64,000 bases of DNA from Hyphomicrobiales bacterium. Its GTDB lineage: Bacteria > Pseudomonadota > Alphaproteobacteria > Rhizobiales > Rhizobiaceae. Every line of letters starts with the position of its first letter. The stretch's first letter is position 1. The DNA lies in NCBI GenBank assembly GCA_900472395.1, contig UCHV01000021.1, positions 1 through 64,000 on the forward strand, read 5' to 3'. The position numbers and the translations under genes are program-made. Positions 8,097-17,494 of this stretch are shown here, piece by piece. The notes beneath the pieces are model-generated. The model saw only the letters and a program-made list of their open reading frames with translations, had not been told where the DNA came from and did not search any database.

Positions 8097-8656
8097 TGCG
8101 GATCGTTTTCTCAATCGCCATGACCATCGTATCGCTGGCAGTGCTTGCCGCTCTGCAGGCGACGACGCCGCCTTATGCGATGCTGACCGGACCGATCAAG
8201 ACGACAGGAAGACAGGCCGATGTCGTTGCCGGCACCATGTTCAGCGCTCGGGTAAAACAGGTGCAGAAGGTAAGAACGCTGGTCTGGGACCAGTTCGGGC
8301 GGGCCGTCGAGCGGCAGAGTTCCGGCACCTGGGTGGTGTTCTCCGCCGAGTTGCAGGCCATGCGCGAAACCTTGCCGGTGCGCGGCGCGACCGTCATCGG
8401 CGCATCGGGGCGCCTGTATCGCCAATCGCGGCGGGCCGATAGTGCGCCGAATGTGCTTTCGGCAAAGCTGGTGCAGCCGGGCCTGCCGACCACCGGCATC
8501 TTCATTTTCGAAATGCCGGAAGAAGAAACGCGCGACATGGAACTGGTACTTTCGAGGCAATACGGGCCGCAGCTTGAGGATGAGCTTGGCATAAGGCTGG
8601 AGCAGAACGGCATCGTTTCGCGTGACAGGCTGGAGATCGGCAAAAATGGCCTCTGA
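8096..8656 (+). CDS. Exported or membrane-anchored hypothetical protein (gene 2 of 3)
   Basis: A 186-residue protein with a hydrophobic N-terminus (MRIVFSIAMTIVSLAVLAALQA), either a signal peptide or an anchor. The body is mixed alpha/beta with VWDQFGRAVERQSSGTWVVFSAEL and EMPEEETRDMELVLSRQYG. It is coupled to the preceding gene (TGATG) and overlaps the following start by 11 bases. I do not recognise the family. The shared architecture of the three genes, each one N-terminal hydrophobic segment plus an extracytoplasmic domain, suggests a complex. Confidence 0.75.
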   Translation: MRIVFSIAMTIVSLAVLAALQATTPPYAMLTGPIKTTGRQADVVAGTMFSARVKQVQKVRTLVWDQFGRAVERQSSGTWVVFSAELQAMRETLPVRGATVIGASGRLYRQSRRADSAPNVLSAKLVQPGLPTTGIFIFEMPEEETRDMELVLSRQYGPQLEDELGIRLEQNGIVSRDRLEIGKNGL

Positions 8657-9224
8657 TCGCGAGAGAAGACTTTTCTGGCTTTCCCTGGTGAGCCTGCCTG
8701 TTCTGGCGGCCGTTGCGTTCGGCATCAATGCCTGGCGCAATATCGGCGAATATCAACGTCGCAGCGAAAGCGATGTAGTTACCGGAACAAGCGATCTGGA
8801 CTATGCGGGTGCCGTCTGGCGGCTGGAAAAGGTGCGGCTGATCGGTGACGGGCGCGATACGGCCATGCGTTTTCCCGGTGACATGCGGCTCGTCGTGGTG
8901 CGGCTGGTGGCGACCGCCCACAGCGATATCGGAGATGGCTGGGGGCAATGCCAGGTCAGCCTCACCGACGACCGGGGACGCCGATGGCTGCCGCTCGATG
9001 TGACCTTGTCCGACAATATCAGCCGCGATCTCGAACCGAAGGTCGATCCGGTCAAGGGCTGCGGTATTGCCTCGCTGACGCCGCCGAAAAAGAACAGCGC
9101 CACGATGATCGAAGAAAAGTTCGTGGTGCCGGCCGATGCGGCGCCGGCTCTTGTTGCACGGCTGAGCTTTGCGCCGTCGCGGCCGAACGCCATTTCGTTG
9201 CCGCTTGGCCTGAAATCGCACTGA
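8646..9224 (+). CDS. Membrane-anchored hypothetical protein (gene 3 of 3)
   Basis: A 192-residue protein starting MASDRERRLFWLSLVSLPVLAAVAFG, with a single N-terminal membrane segment. The periplasmic part has LVVVRLVATAHSDIGDGWGQCQVSLTDDRGRRWLP, like a beta-sandwich, and two Cys residues. I took the ATG at 8646, with GGAG about ten bases upstream, over an upstream GTG. It is the last gene of the three-gene unit and converges on the large membrane protein at 9232-10527, eight bases away. Function unknown. Confidence 0.72.
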   Translation: MASDRERRLFWLSLVSLPVLAAVAFGINAWRNIGEYQRRSESDVVTGTSDLDYAGAVWRLEKVRLIGDGRDTAMRFPGDMRLVVVRLVATAHSDIGDGWGQCQVSLTDDRGRRWLPLDVTLSDNISRDLEPKVDPVKGCGIASLTPPKKNSATMIEEKFVVPADAAPALVARLSFAPSRPNAISLPLGLKSH

Positions 9225-9231
9225 ACCGAAT

Positions 9232-10527
9232 TCAGGCCTTGCGGCGCCGCCATTCACGGCCCTGCGCGAAACCGATTTCCAGCGTGGCGGCAAGCAGGCA
9301 GACCTTGATCGGCATGATCAGCAGGCCGTCTCCCGGTTCGCTTGGGTTGCCGAAAAACAGCGAGATTGCCTGTGCGACGACCTGCCAGAGCGGCAAGTCG
9401 TGCGGGCCGATAAGCCGGACCACTCCGAGCCATGCCCAGGCAGCGCCCCAGTCGAGAAGGCGATAAAGCACGATGGCGACGAGCAGCAGGCCGATGCCGG
9501 AATTGAGCGCGAGGCCGACACCTTCCGCCAGCGCTCGATATCTTTTCAGCGTGCCGGCAATGAAATGCGAAATGAAGTCACGCGCGGATTTCGGCAATGC
9601 CTGCCAGCGGGAGAGGGCACGCGAAAGGCGGCCTTCGCCGATCGGGCGGTCGCCATTGATGTCGTAGCCATAAACGAGGGCCGCGAGCGTGAGCCAGACG
9701 ACCGGATAAAGCGCATAAAGGAAAACAGCCTTGATCTGTTTGCCGAGCGGCGGATCTGCCATTTCCGGCGGCGGTGGAAAGCTGGTTTTCGCGGCAGCTT
9801 CGCCGACCGGCTGCAAGATGCCGAGGAAATGGCCGAGAGCATCCGGCAGGTGGCTGAACCATGTGCGGATATCGCCCTGCCACTGGGAGACCACGAACAG
9901 ACCGATAAACGCCCAGTTGGCTTCGCAGATAACGATGACGACCGGCCATATCGACGCCTTGGAGCGCTTGTGCATCCACTTCGCGAAACGCCGTACCGCC
10001 CAGGCGATGGCGACGGACACGAAAAGCCAGGCGCCGCCGGTAACCTTCAGAAGGTCGGTCGCCTCGCCGGACATGAAGAGATCCAGGGACAGCCGCGAAT
10101 AATCCCGTACCGTATCGGCAAGGAACCCCCAGGCGGCGTAAAACGCGAAGAAGGGCACGAGGGTGAGCGCAAGTGCCGTCACGAAACCGGGATATGAACG
10201 ATCCGTCTCGGTGCCGGTCTGCGGATCGGGCGCGCGCGAGGCCTTCTCTAGCGTCGGCAGACCCGGGCGCACCGTTTCGAACAAGGCGACGATGATGACG
10301 AGCTTCAGCAACACGACGACCGCAAGCATGGAGAGGCCCGCCAGCGAATTCCAGCGCCCGATGGCCGCCGCCAATTCGTTGAGAACAAGATTGCCGATGA
10401 AGCCGATAAGCCACAAGGCGGCAAGCTGCGGCCAGAACCGCCATAACAGCAAGAGCGTCAGTCGCAGCTGGGAAAGGATTATCTGCAAGGCATTCGGCGA
10501 TGAGATCGACGGGGCAGGTGAGGTCAT
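9232..10527 (-). CDS. Polytopic membrane protein, unknown family
   Basis: A 431-residue integral membrane protein with about eight hydrophobic stretches, e.g. LTLLLLWRFWPQLAALWLIGFIGNLV, ALALTLVPFFAFYAAWGFLA and VVWLTLAALVYGYDI. A proline-rich loop (FPPPPEMADPPLG) lies mid-protein. The start was placed at 10527 (MTSPAPSISS); an upstream codon at 10569 is possible. No transporter signature is recognised. It converges tightly with the three membrane-anchored proteins at 7497-9224, and this block may be functionally linked, though it is transcribed oppositely. Confidence 0.75.
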   Translation of the reverse strand: MTSPAPSISSPNALQIILSQLRLTLLLLWRFWPQLAALWLIGFIGNLVLNELAAAIGRWNSLAGLSMLAVVVLLKLVIIVALFETVRPGLPTLEKASRAPDPQTGTETDRSYPGFVTALALTLVPFFAFYAAWGFLADTVRDYSRLSLDLFMSGEATDLLKVTGGAWLFVSVAIAWAVRRFAKWMHKRSKASIWPVVIVICEANWAFIGLFVVSQWQGDIRTWFSHLPDALGHFLGILQPVGEAAAKTSFPPPPEMADPPLGKQIKAVFLYALYPVVWLTLAALVYGYDINGDRPIGEGRLSRALSRWQALPKSARDFISHFIAGTLKRYRALAEGVGLALNSGIGLLLVAIVLYRLLDWGAAWAWLGVVRLIGPHDLPLWQVVAQAISLFFGNPSEPGDGLLIMPIKVCLLAATLEIGFAQGREWRRRKA

Positions 10528-10662
10528 GTCTTGCTGATCCCTTTTTGATCGCCGGATCGGGATTAGCATTCATCGAAAGCGGGTGGCAATACGACCGGAC
10601 GTGCGGCACGTGGTCGGGACCGCCGGTTAAGGGCATCTACCCATTGAAGCGCACGAAAAACG

Positions 10663-12552
10663 CTATCGCGCAGCCAGGAAATCGACAACGCGTTTTGCCA
10701 GTGTTTCCGGATCGGCAAGCATCGTATCCAGGCTCAGCTCGGGATTTTGGGGAATTTCGTAAGCGGAATCGATGCCCGTGAAATTTTCGATCTCGCCTGC
10801 CAAGGCGCGCTTGTAGAGCCCTTTCGGATCGCGGCGGATACATTCCTTGATGGGCGTATCGACAAAGACCTCGATGAATTCACCTTCAGCCATGATCTCG
10901 CGGGCGAACTGCCGTTCCGAGCTGAAAGGGGAAATAAAGGAAACGATGACGATCAGGCCGGCATCCGTCATCAGTCTCGCCACTTCGGCCGTGCGCCGGA
11001 TGTTTTCCACCCGATCCGCATTGGTAAAGCCGAGATCGCGGTTGAGACCATGACGCAGGTTATCGCCATCGAGCAAGATCGTGTGATGCCCCATGGCATG
11101 AAGCTGTGTTTCCAGGCTGTTGGCAATCGTCGATTTTCCGGATGCGGAAAGTCCGGTGAACCAGATGACGCACGGCCGCTGGTTCATCAGGGCCGAACGC
11201 GATTTTTTCGTGACCGCCAGCGCCTGCCATCTGACATTGCGCGATCTGCGCAAGGGGAAATCGATCATGCCGGCGCCGACTGTGAGGTTCGAGCTTCGGT
11301 CGACAAGAATGAAATTGCCGGTGCTACGATTGTCCTTGTAGGCATCGAAGGCGATTGGCGTTTGGGTTGAAAAATTGCACACCCCGATTTCGTTGCGAGC
11401 GAGCGAACGGGCGGCCTGGCGAACGAATGTGTTGATATCGATGGAGTGGCGAAGGTCGGTTATGCTGGTCAGGCAAACGTCGGTTTCCGTTCGCAAAATG
11501 TAGCCGCGTCCCGGCATGAGGGGATCGGTGCCGAACCAGATGACATGGGCCTGGAACTGATCGGCGACATGGGGCGGGTTTTCGGGGGAAGCCAGCATGT
11601 CGCCGCGCGATATGTCGAGTTCGCCATCGAGGACCAGCGTCACGGCCTGGCCTTTACCGGCCAGATCGGCGTCGCCATCGGCCGTGACAATCCGCTTTAT
11701 GGTGGTGACTTCGCCGGATTTGGCGGACATGACGACGTCCCCCCGCGCCACTTCGCCCCCTGCAATCTGCCCGGCCAGGCCGCGAAATTCTGCGTTCGGC
11801 CTGCTGACATACTGAACGGGAAAACGAAAAACCTGCGATACGCCATTGTCTTCCGGCGCGACGGTTTCGAGGGCGCTTAAAAGCGACGGCCCTTCGTACC
11901 ACCTCATGTTTTGCGAGGGCGCAGCGACATTGTCGCCGTGGCGGGCCGAAATCGGGATGATGTCGATGGTGCGAAATCCGAGTTCTTCGGCGAAGGCCCG
12001 ATATTCGCCGGCAATGGATCGAAAACGGGTCTGATCGAAGCCGATCAGGTCCATCTTGTTGATGGCCAGAATGACATGCCGAATGCCGAGAAGCGATGCG
12101 ATGAACGAGTGGCGTCTGGTTTGCGTGCGGGCACCCTGTTGGGCGTCCAGGAGGACGACGGCGAGATTTGCCGTGGAAGCTCCGGTCGCCATGTTGTGGG
12201 TATATTCCTCATGTCCCGGCGTATCCGCCACAATGAACTTGCGCTTGTCGGTGGCGAAAAAGCGGTAGGCGACATCGATCGTGATGCCTTGCTCGCGTTC
12301 CGCCTCCAGGCCGTCTACCAGCAAGGCATAATCCATATCGTCGCCGGCCGTGCCATGCCGCCGGCTGTCCTTTTTCAGTGCGGCGAGCTGATCCTCGAAA
12401 ATCAGTTTCGTATCGTGGAGAAGCCTGCCGATAAGCGTCGACTTTCCGTCATCGACCGATCCGCAGGTCATGAAACGCAGCAATGGTTTTTCTTCCTGCT
12501 GCCGGAGATATTCGGCGATGGCGCTGTTCGACGAAGTATTGCCGGGCGTCAA
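10663..12552 (-). CDS. cysNC: Bifunctional sulfate adenylyltransferase subunit 1 / adenylylsulfate kinase
   Basis: A 629-residue fusion. The N-terminal CysN GTPase shows GSVDDGKST (about 32-40), [12 protein letters not shown] and NKMDL. The C-terminal APS kinase shows GLSASGKST (about 455), [15 protein letters not shown] and [10 protein letters not shown]. CysN with CysD makes APS from sulfate and ATP; the kinase makes PAPS. The fusion (NodQ type) is common in rhizobia. It overlaps cysD by four bases. No cysH, cysI or cysG lies nearby, while a glycosyltransferase gene sits upstream, so PAPS could feed glycan sulfation as well as cysteine synthesis. That last point is inference. Confidence 0.96.
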   Translation of the reverse strand: MTPGNTSSNSAIAEYLRQQEEKPLLRFMTCGSVDDGKSTLIGRLLHDTKLIFEDQLAALKKDSRRHGTAGDDMDYALLVDGLEAEREQGITIDVAYRFFATDKRKFIVADTPGHEEYTHNMATGASTANLAVVLLDAQQGARTQTRRHSFIASLLGIRHVILAINKMDLIGFDQTRFRSIAGEYRAFAEELGFRTIDIIPISARHGDNVAAPSQNMRWYEGPSLLSALETVAPEDNGVSQVFRFPVQYVSRPNAEFRGLAGQIAGGEVARGDVVMSAKSGEVTTIKRIVTADGDADLAGKGQAVTLVLDGELDISRGDMLASPENPPHVADQFQAHVIWFGTDPLMPGRGYILRTETDVCLTSITDLRHSIDINTFVRQAARSLARNEIGVCNFSTQTPIAFDAYKDNRSTGNFILVDRSSNLTVGAGMIDFPLRRSRNVRWQALAVTKKSRSALMNQRPCVIWFTGLSASGKSTIANSLETQLHAMGHHTILLDGDNLRHGLNRDLGFTNADRVENIRRTAEVARLMTDAGLIVIVSFISPFSSERQFAREIMAEGEFIEVFVDTPIKECIRRDPKGLYKRALAGEIENFTGIDSAYEIPQNPELSLDTMLADPETLAKRVVDFLAAR

Positions 12553-13451
12553 AAATAACCCTCCTTCTTCTTTCGCTCCATCGACGCGTTTTCATCCCTG
12601 TCGATAATGCGACCGTGCCGTTCGGATGTGCGGCTTGCCAGCGTTTCGGCAACGACCTCCTCGATTGTCGATGCACCGGAGCGCATGGCCGCCGTCAGCG
12701 GATAACAGCCAAGGGTCCGAAAGCGCACCCTTTCTTGCCGCGCCACCTGATCCGGCCTCAAGGGCAGGCGGTTGTCATCGACCATGATCAGCATGCCGTC
12801 TTTTTCTACGACAGGGCGTTTTGCCGCCAGATAAAGCGGCACGATCGGAATGGCCTCTTTGAGGATGTAAAGCCAGATATCGGCTTCCGTCCAATTGGAG
12901 AGCGGAAACACCCGCATGGACTGTTTGGGTGCGACACGAGTGGTGTAGGTTTTCCACATTTCCGGCCGCTGGTTCTTCGGATCCCAGCCATGTTTCTCAT
13001 CGCGGAAGGAAAAAATGCGCTCCTTGGCGCGGGATTTTTCCTCGTCCCGCCGCGCGCCGCCGAACGCGGCATCAAACCCATGCAGGTCCAGCGCCTGCCT
13101 GAGTGCCTCGGTCTTCATGACATGGGTGTAGTAATCGGCGCCGTGCGTGAACGGATCGATGCCATCCGCAAGGCCCTGTCGATTGGTGTGGACGATAAGG
13201 TCCACGTCGTATTCTTCGGCGATGCGGTCTCGAAACGCGATCATCGACTTGAATTTCCAGGTCGTATCCACGTGAAGAAGAGGAAAGGGCAGCCTGGCAG
13301 GGTAAAATGCCTTCATTGCCAGATGCAGCATGACCGACGAATCCTTGCCGACCGAATAGAGCATTGCAGGATTGGCAAAGGTTGCGGCCACCTCCCGAAA
13401 AATGTGAATGGCTTCGGCTTCCAGCGATTGCAGATGCGTCAGATGAACCAC
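12549..13451 (-). CDS. cysD: Sulfate adenylyltransferase subunit 2
   Basis: A 300-residue PP-loop ATP pyrophosphatase. It holds [20 protein letters not shown] (about 33-52), [12 protein letters not shown], the [20 protein letters not shown] loop and [12 protein letters not shown]. With CysN it activates sulfate to APS. The start is GTG at 13451 with GGGAG six bases upstream. The four-base overlap with cysNC shows coupling. It lies 64 bases downstream of the glycosyltransferase gene on the same strand, so a three-gene transcript is likely. Confidence 0.96.
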   Translation of the reverse strand: MVHLTHLQSLEAEAIHIFREVAATFANPAMLYSVGKDSSVMLHLAMKAFYPARLPFPLLHVDTTWKFKSMIAFRDRIAEEYDVDLIVHTNRQGLADGIDPFTHGADYYTHVMKTEALRQALDLHGFDAAFGGARRDEEKSRAKERIFSFRDEKHGWDPKNQRPEMWKTYTTRVAPKQSMRVFPLSNWTEADIWLYILKEAIPIVPLYLAAKRPVVEKDGMLIMVDDNRLPLRPDQVARQERVRFRTLGCYPLTAAMRSGASTIEEVVAETLASRTSERHGRIIDRDENASMERKKKEGYF

Positions 13452-13515
13452 TCACGTCTCCCTATGATCGACCGCCAACGAACAATCCTGCGCTTTCGGA
13501 AAACGCCCGACGCCG

Positions 13516-14508
13516 CTAGATTTTATGAAAAATCACCCCGACAAACAGACCCAGTTGCCCCGCAAGCGTTTGCCTGTGGAAGCGACCCTTGCGCAGGAAG
13601 TAGAGGTTCATCGGAAAACGTCGGGCCCGCATTTCCTTGAAGTCATCGAATTTCTGTCTGCTTTGCTGGTCCAGCATCTGCCGGCATGTTTCCAGTGCCG
13701 CCACATGCTGGTCGTTCCAGCTACGGAAACGACCGTTTTTCAACATGCGCAGACGCCTGAGGCGCGCAATGAACGTGGAATTTGCGCCGACCTGGTTGCG
13801 GCCGTGCTGTCGGTAGGCGATGTTCGGCGAGGGATCGTATCTGATGCGCCCGCTCATGCCGCTTGCGACGATATAAAGCCACCAGTCGTGGCTTGGTATC
13901 GTATGAGCCGTGCCGATCTGCCTGACGATTTCCAGAAGTTTTCTATTGAACACCATCGTGTTGCCGCCGGCGATGCTCTGCACAAGCGCGTTTGCGAAGG
14001 ACGGCGGCTCCCGGAACAGCGGCGAGTATCCGATTTCCCGGTTTTTCTCGTCTATATTGAGGGTTCGGGAACAATAAAGCAGCGGCAGTTCGGTCGGGTG
14101 GCTATCGAGCCAGGCAATGGCCCTCTCCAGCTTGTCTGGCAACCAGCGGTCGTCCTGATCGGTAAAGGCATAATATTCGGCATCCAGCGGAACGGTGGCC
14201 AGCAAGTGCATGAAATTGCGCTGGAAACCACTGCAGGGGCCGGGGGTTATAGTCACCTTGCGGTCCGATCGATCGGCAAATTCCGACAGTATCCTCAGCG
14301 TTTCGTCGCTTGAACCATCATCGGAAACATAGAGTTTCCAGGCATTTACCGTCTGCTCGGCAATGGTGGCCAGCTGCTCTTCGATGAAACGTTCGCCTTG
14401 ATAGGTTGCGAGTAATATATTGACCTTGGTATCTGCTTGCGAAGTTTTGCCCACGGTACGACGATCCTGCCGATCCGAGCCTGCCGCCCGTTTGGCGCCA
14501 GCCTCCAT
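13516..14508 (-). CDS. Glycosyltransferase family 2 protein
   Basis: A 330-residue GT-A fold transferase. KVNILLATYQGERFIEEQLATI begins near residue 28. VSDDGSSDETLRIL and FTDQDDRWLPDKLERAI carry the nucleotide-sugar and metal-binding acidic residues. The closest general type is rhamnosyltransferase-like GT2 enzymes of O-antigen or exopolysaccharide synthesis. No signal peptide is seen, so it acts on the cytoplasmic side. It is the first gene before cysD-cysNC, unusual for a housekeeping sulfate operon. Donor and acceptor are unknown. Confidence 0.88.
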   Translation of the reverse strand: MEAGAKRAAGSDRQDRRTVGKTSQADTKVNILLATYQGERFIEEQLATIAEQTVNAWKLYVSDDGSSDETLRILSEFADRSDRKVTITPGPCSGFQRNFMHLLATVPLDAEYYAFTDQDDRWLPDKLERAIAWLDSHPTELPLLYCSRTLNIDEKNREIGYSPLFREPPSFANALVQSIAGGNTMVFNRKLLEIVRQIGTAHTIPSHDWWLYIVASGMSGRIRYDPSPNIAYRQHGRNQVGANSTFIARLRRLRMLKNGRFRSWNDQHVAALETCRQMLDQQSRQKFDDFKEMRARRFPMNLYFLRKGRFHRQTLAGQLGLFVGVIFHKI

Positions 14509-14869
14509 TCCCGGTCATGCGGTGTGAATTCGGGTTTAATGCGATACGGCGTCACTATTTCACGTTGTATTCCGTTTGGGAATACAGTTTTTTGGTTTGC
14601 GCTGCAGGCTGTCGAAATTGCGTGGAGTGCGGCTCGGTAGAGGTGCGTTTAGCCGATGAACTTATGAGAGGCATCACCGGTTTGTTGGTTTTCGAGGCTC
14701 TGGATGAAGCCTGACGCGGCGAGAGCTTCGCGGCCGCGATATTGTCGCATGGTCGCTGTTGGCTGGCGTGGATCGCGAGGAAACGCAAAGACGGATGCAG
14801 CCAGGATACAACACAATGGCAATCATGTGGTCGAAACGCCAGATTAGCTTGAGCTAACTCCGTGCTTCC
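14509..14869. other. AT-richer intergenic region between the restriction endonuclease and the glycosyltransferase
   Basis: I see no gene with a ribosome site and family features in these 361 bases. The region holds the promoter side of the glycosyltransferase gene, including the inverted repeat at 14566-14586. It also marks the left edge of the lower-GC island with the restriction-modification genes. No transposase remnant or copy of the tRNA-Gln 3' end was convincing. Confidence 0.5.
14566..14586. promoter_or_regulatory. Inverted repeat upstream of the glycosyltransferase-cysD-cysNC unit
   Basis: TGTATTCC and GGAATACA form 8-bp arms around GTTTG, about 58 bases before the glycosyltransferase start. 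On the + strand it is followed by a run of T, so it could be a terminator in that direction, but no + strand gene precedes it. An operator is the alternative reading. Confidence 0.4.
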
Positions 14870-16075
14870 TTAGTCTTCATCAATCACCGTGATTTCGACG
14901 TCGCCATCTTCAGCTTCGACGTAGTTGAATTCGACCTTACTTTGATCGACGATCTCGTCCATGACCTCACGTAGTTTGCCCAACGCTACGACCTCGGCGA
15001 AGGCGTCAGCAAGATCATCGGAATTGATGATCTCCTCAATCGCCGCCATATAGGCATCAACAACGGCCATGATCTTGTATTTTGCCGTCGCTTGGGCTCT
15101 GATCTTGTCGTAAATCGCTGCGGATGTTTCATTCGTTTTAACGACGAATGTAATGGGGAAACGCTGAACCTTGTCGATGTCTAGAAAATACTTCGAAACG
15201 TCAACGGTTTCGGTTACTTGAAAGAATCGACCTAGCGGCTTCATGACGAAATCGATTCCGCCGTCATTTGCATTTGTCCGGCCGGTCTTGAATAAGGTGA
15301 GATACTCTTCAGTGACAGTATCTCTCGTTTTTCCGATCCAAACGGAATTGGCATTGTATTTTGCCTTCAATACCGCGTAGCTGACGATTTCGAACACGCG
15401 AGCGTCTACGTTTGGCTGAAGCTGCTCGGCCACAAATTTTATAGCTTGTTCAGGATCTTTATCGCCCAGATGTGCGATTTCGCGGCAAGTTTCGAGGAAG
15501 CTTTCGAAAGCTGCCCGTTTGGTTGCCACGTAGGCATCGACGATATCAATGATCGCCGACGCGATGTTATGTGTCGCGCGCGACCCATCCTGTTTCGGCA
15601 CTTCAATCAGTATCAGGTCTTCCTGTATCCAATACCGTTGGGCCGCAAGATCACGCACGATTGGCTGCTTTCCAACCAGCGGAAAAAATTTCTTAAATTC
15701 ATCATTCAAGCGTGAATTCAGAGCGTGGTTCTGGAGTTTTGACCCAAACGGCAGTTCGCGTTGCCGCTTGAACAAATCTGAGAACCGAGCGCCCTCATAC
15801 GTCTCATATGCGCCCTGCCGACCACCATCAAAAAAGCCTTTTGCGATGTAATCCTCGAGGATAACATAAAGCGCGTAGTGGTTGGCATAAGCTCCCCGCG
15901 ACTTTGATCCTCGGTTTGCTGCTCTCGTCTTTGTATTGATGTAGTTAAGAAGTGGGCTGCCCGCAAAAACGGCTTTAGCATCACTGCCAAAATGTTTTTC
16001 AAGGATCATATGAATCGTAGAGCTGAACGGATGCTCAAGTGAGGTCGCCTTGGCCATCAAAAAGGCCTTTCTCAT
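14870..16075 (-). CDS. Putative type II restriction endonuclease
   Basis: A 401-residue protein partnered with the adjacent methyltransferase. The start at 16075 is set by an ATGA overlap with the methyltransferase stop; the open frame extends 29 codons further inside that gene. A possible PD-(D/E)XK core is visible: Glu229 in VFEIVSYAVLKAKY, then DGGIDFVMK (271-279) and FFQVTET (284-290). The usual Lys after the second acidic residue is replaced (QVT), so the catalytic assignment is tentative. Base composition is lower in GC than neighbours. ApaLI- or NsiI-like enzymes are the family guess. Confidence rests mainly on gene pairing. Confidence 0.68.
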   Translation of the reverse strand: MRKAFLMAKATSLEHPFSSTIHMILEKHFGSDAKAVFAGSPLLNYINTKTRAANRGSKSRGAYANHYALYVILEDYIAKGFFDGGRQGAYETYEGARFSDLFKRQRELPFGSKLQNHALNSRLNDEFKKFFPLVGKQPIVRDLAAQRYWIQEDLILIEVPKQDGSRATHNIASAIIDIVDAYVATKRAAFESFLETCREIAHLGDKDPEQAIKFVAEQLQPNVDARVFEIVSYAVLKAKYNANSVWIGKTRDTVTEEYLTLFKTGRTNANDGGIDFVMKPLGRFFQVTETVDVSKYFLDIDKVQRFPITFVVKTNETSAAIYDKIRAQATAKYKIMAVVDAYMAAIEEIINSDDLADAFAEVVALGKLREVMDEIVDQSKVEFNYVEAEDGDVEITVIDED

Positions 16076-16998
16076 ATTGCTTTGACGGCTCCGCCTCGAA
16101 TACCGTTCGCGTTCTTTCTGACTGTACTTTTTTGAATGGCATTCAACGTTTCGCCGTTCCACGTTTGAGCAATACCCGTCCGTCGAAGGCCTATTTTGAT
16201 GTACTCAGGGTTCATCTCGATGCCAATTGAACTGCGTCCCAGACGCTGCGCTACCGCACATGTCGTAAAACTACCGGCAAAAGGGTCGAGTATGACATCC
16301 CCAGGATTGGAACTAGCCTTGATGACCCGCTCAAGCAGCGTTTCCGGTTTTTGCGACGGGTGCTCTTCATACTCAGGCATACGATAACGCACACGAGGGA
16401 TATACCAAGCATTCCCCGGCACTTTCGTAGATTTGTAAGGGGTCGGAATCTCTTTCCGATAATCCATCAACTTCCTGACGGAGCCAGTCTTCGCCTCGAC
16501 CTCGATGTCAGCCGCATTGAATGTATAAGCTCGCGAATCTTTGACACCAAAGAGGATGGGCTCATACATGGAACCGTAGAATTTCTTGGCCTGAACACCA
16601 GAGCTGTCATAGTGCCACATTATTCGTGAGAGAATAGTCACCTTTTCCCTCAGCCAAAGATCGAGATAAGGCATAGCCTGAGTGCTCGTCATCACGTACA
16701 GGCTGCCGGTTTTCTTCAGCTTCCGGAGCGAAGCTTCCAACCAGCCGTAGCACCAGTCGACATACGCAGCATCAGATGGCCATACATCTTTAAAGTCGCC
16801 GAATTTTTTTCCGATATTGTAAGGTGGGTCCGCGAAAATCAGATCGACGCTTTCGTCGCGAACCTTTTCCAAACCATCCATCACGTCCGCATAGTGAATG
16901 GTTGTGAGCTCGTTGCTAAATGTTTCCGTCATCATGCTCTCGGACAATATCCCAACATCGGCGTGGCGACGCCTAGATGTAACAAGCGCGCCCCGCAT
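16072..16998 (-). CDS. DNA adenine methyltransferase, YhdJ-like, beta class
   Basis: A 308-residue N6-adenine methyltransferase. Motif IV DPPYNIG is at 57-63 and motif I DPFAGSFTT at 238-246, the circularly permuted beta-class order. The body closely follows E. coli YhdJ as I recall it: YDSSGVQAKK, YGSMYEPIL, EAKTGS, KVPGN, HPSQKPE. YhdJ methylates ATGCAT, so that target is a reasonable prediction. GAGG lies seven bases before the ATG at 16998; a start at 16935 is also possible. It overlaps the endonuclease gene (ATGA). Methylation here would protect from the partner nuclease. Confidence 0.92.
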   Translation of the reverse strand: MRGALVTSRRRHADVGILSESMMTETFSNELTTIHYADVMDGLEKVRDESVDLIFADPPYNIGKKFGDFKDVWPSDAAYVDWCYGWLEASLRKLKKTGSLYVMTSTQAMPYLDLWLREKVTILSRIMWHYDSSGVQAKKFYGSMYEPILFGVKDSRAYTFNAADIEVEAKTGSVRKLMDYRKEIPTPYKSTKVPGNAWYIPRVRYRMPEYEEHPSQKPETLLERVIKASSNPGDVILDPFAGSFTTCAVAQRLGRSSIGIEMNPEYIKIGLRRTGIAQTWNGETLNAIQKSTVRKNANGIRGGAVKAI

Positions 16999-17208
16999 CA
17001 CATATCCTCAGATATCATGGTCCACAGTAAATTGGTGACGCTCATAGACGTTTCCACGGCTTAGAGCGGACGCCCGCGGTTCGACCAATTCAAGCGGATT
17101 GGCATGTCTGACGCAGCGGCAGGCGCAAGTGCGCCGCCTTCATGAAGCTAAAAAGTATTCCGGCTTCATTGAGGCCAATAGCTTAACCTATCGAAAATTA
17201 CGCAAAAA

Positions 17209-17283
17209 TGGCTGGGGCGCCAGGATTCGAACCTGGGAATGCCGGTACCAAAAACCGGTGCCTTACCGCTTGGCGACGCCCCA
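17209..17283 (-). tRNA. tRNA-Gln (TTG anticodon)
   Basis: Read on the minus strand the 75 bases begin TGGGGCGTCGCCAAGCGG and end GCGCCCCAGCCA, with CCA encoded. The acceptor stem TGGGGCG/CGCCCCA, the GGTTCGAATCC T-loop and an anticodon loop TTTTGGT with TTG are all present. It closely resembles E. coli tRNA-Gln(UUG). Its 3' end faces the restriction-modification genes, the usual side for island insertion. Confidence 0.96.
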
Positions 17284-17453
17284 TCAGCAGGCCGGCCTGT
17301 TTTCGCCAAAGGCGAGATTCATGCAGCCGGTCAAGACGGTGCCACCCTTTAGCAAAGCTTTTTGGCAGGGGCAATCCGCAAGGACATGCTTTTTTCGATG
17401 TTTGGCGAGCACTTGTGCGGGCGTTTCGGTTCGCCGAATGCTGCCGTGCCTGT

Positions 17454-17480
17454 CGCCGCCGCAGGAGGGATGCGGCGGCG
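17454..17480. repeat. GC-rich stem-loop downstream of the SCO1 gene
   Basis: CGCCGCCGCA and TGCGGCGGCG are perfect 10-bp arms around a 7-base loop, 15 bases past the SCO1 stop on the minus strand. No T-tract follows, so it may protect the 3' end or support factor-dependent termination. Confidence 0.6.
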
Positions 17481-17494
17481 GGCGCTGTGCCGGG

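Noticed and set aside
14755..14790. Possible att-site copy of the tRNA-Gln 3' end (TTGGCTGGCG)
   Set aside because: Similarity to the tRNA end stops after about seven bases, which is expected by chance. No integrase is seen.
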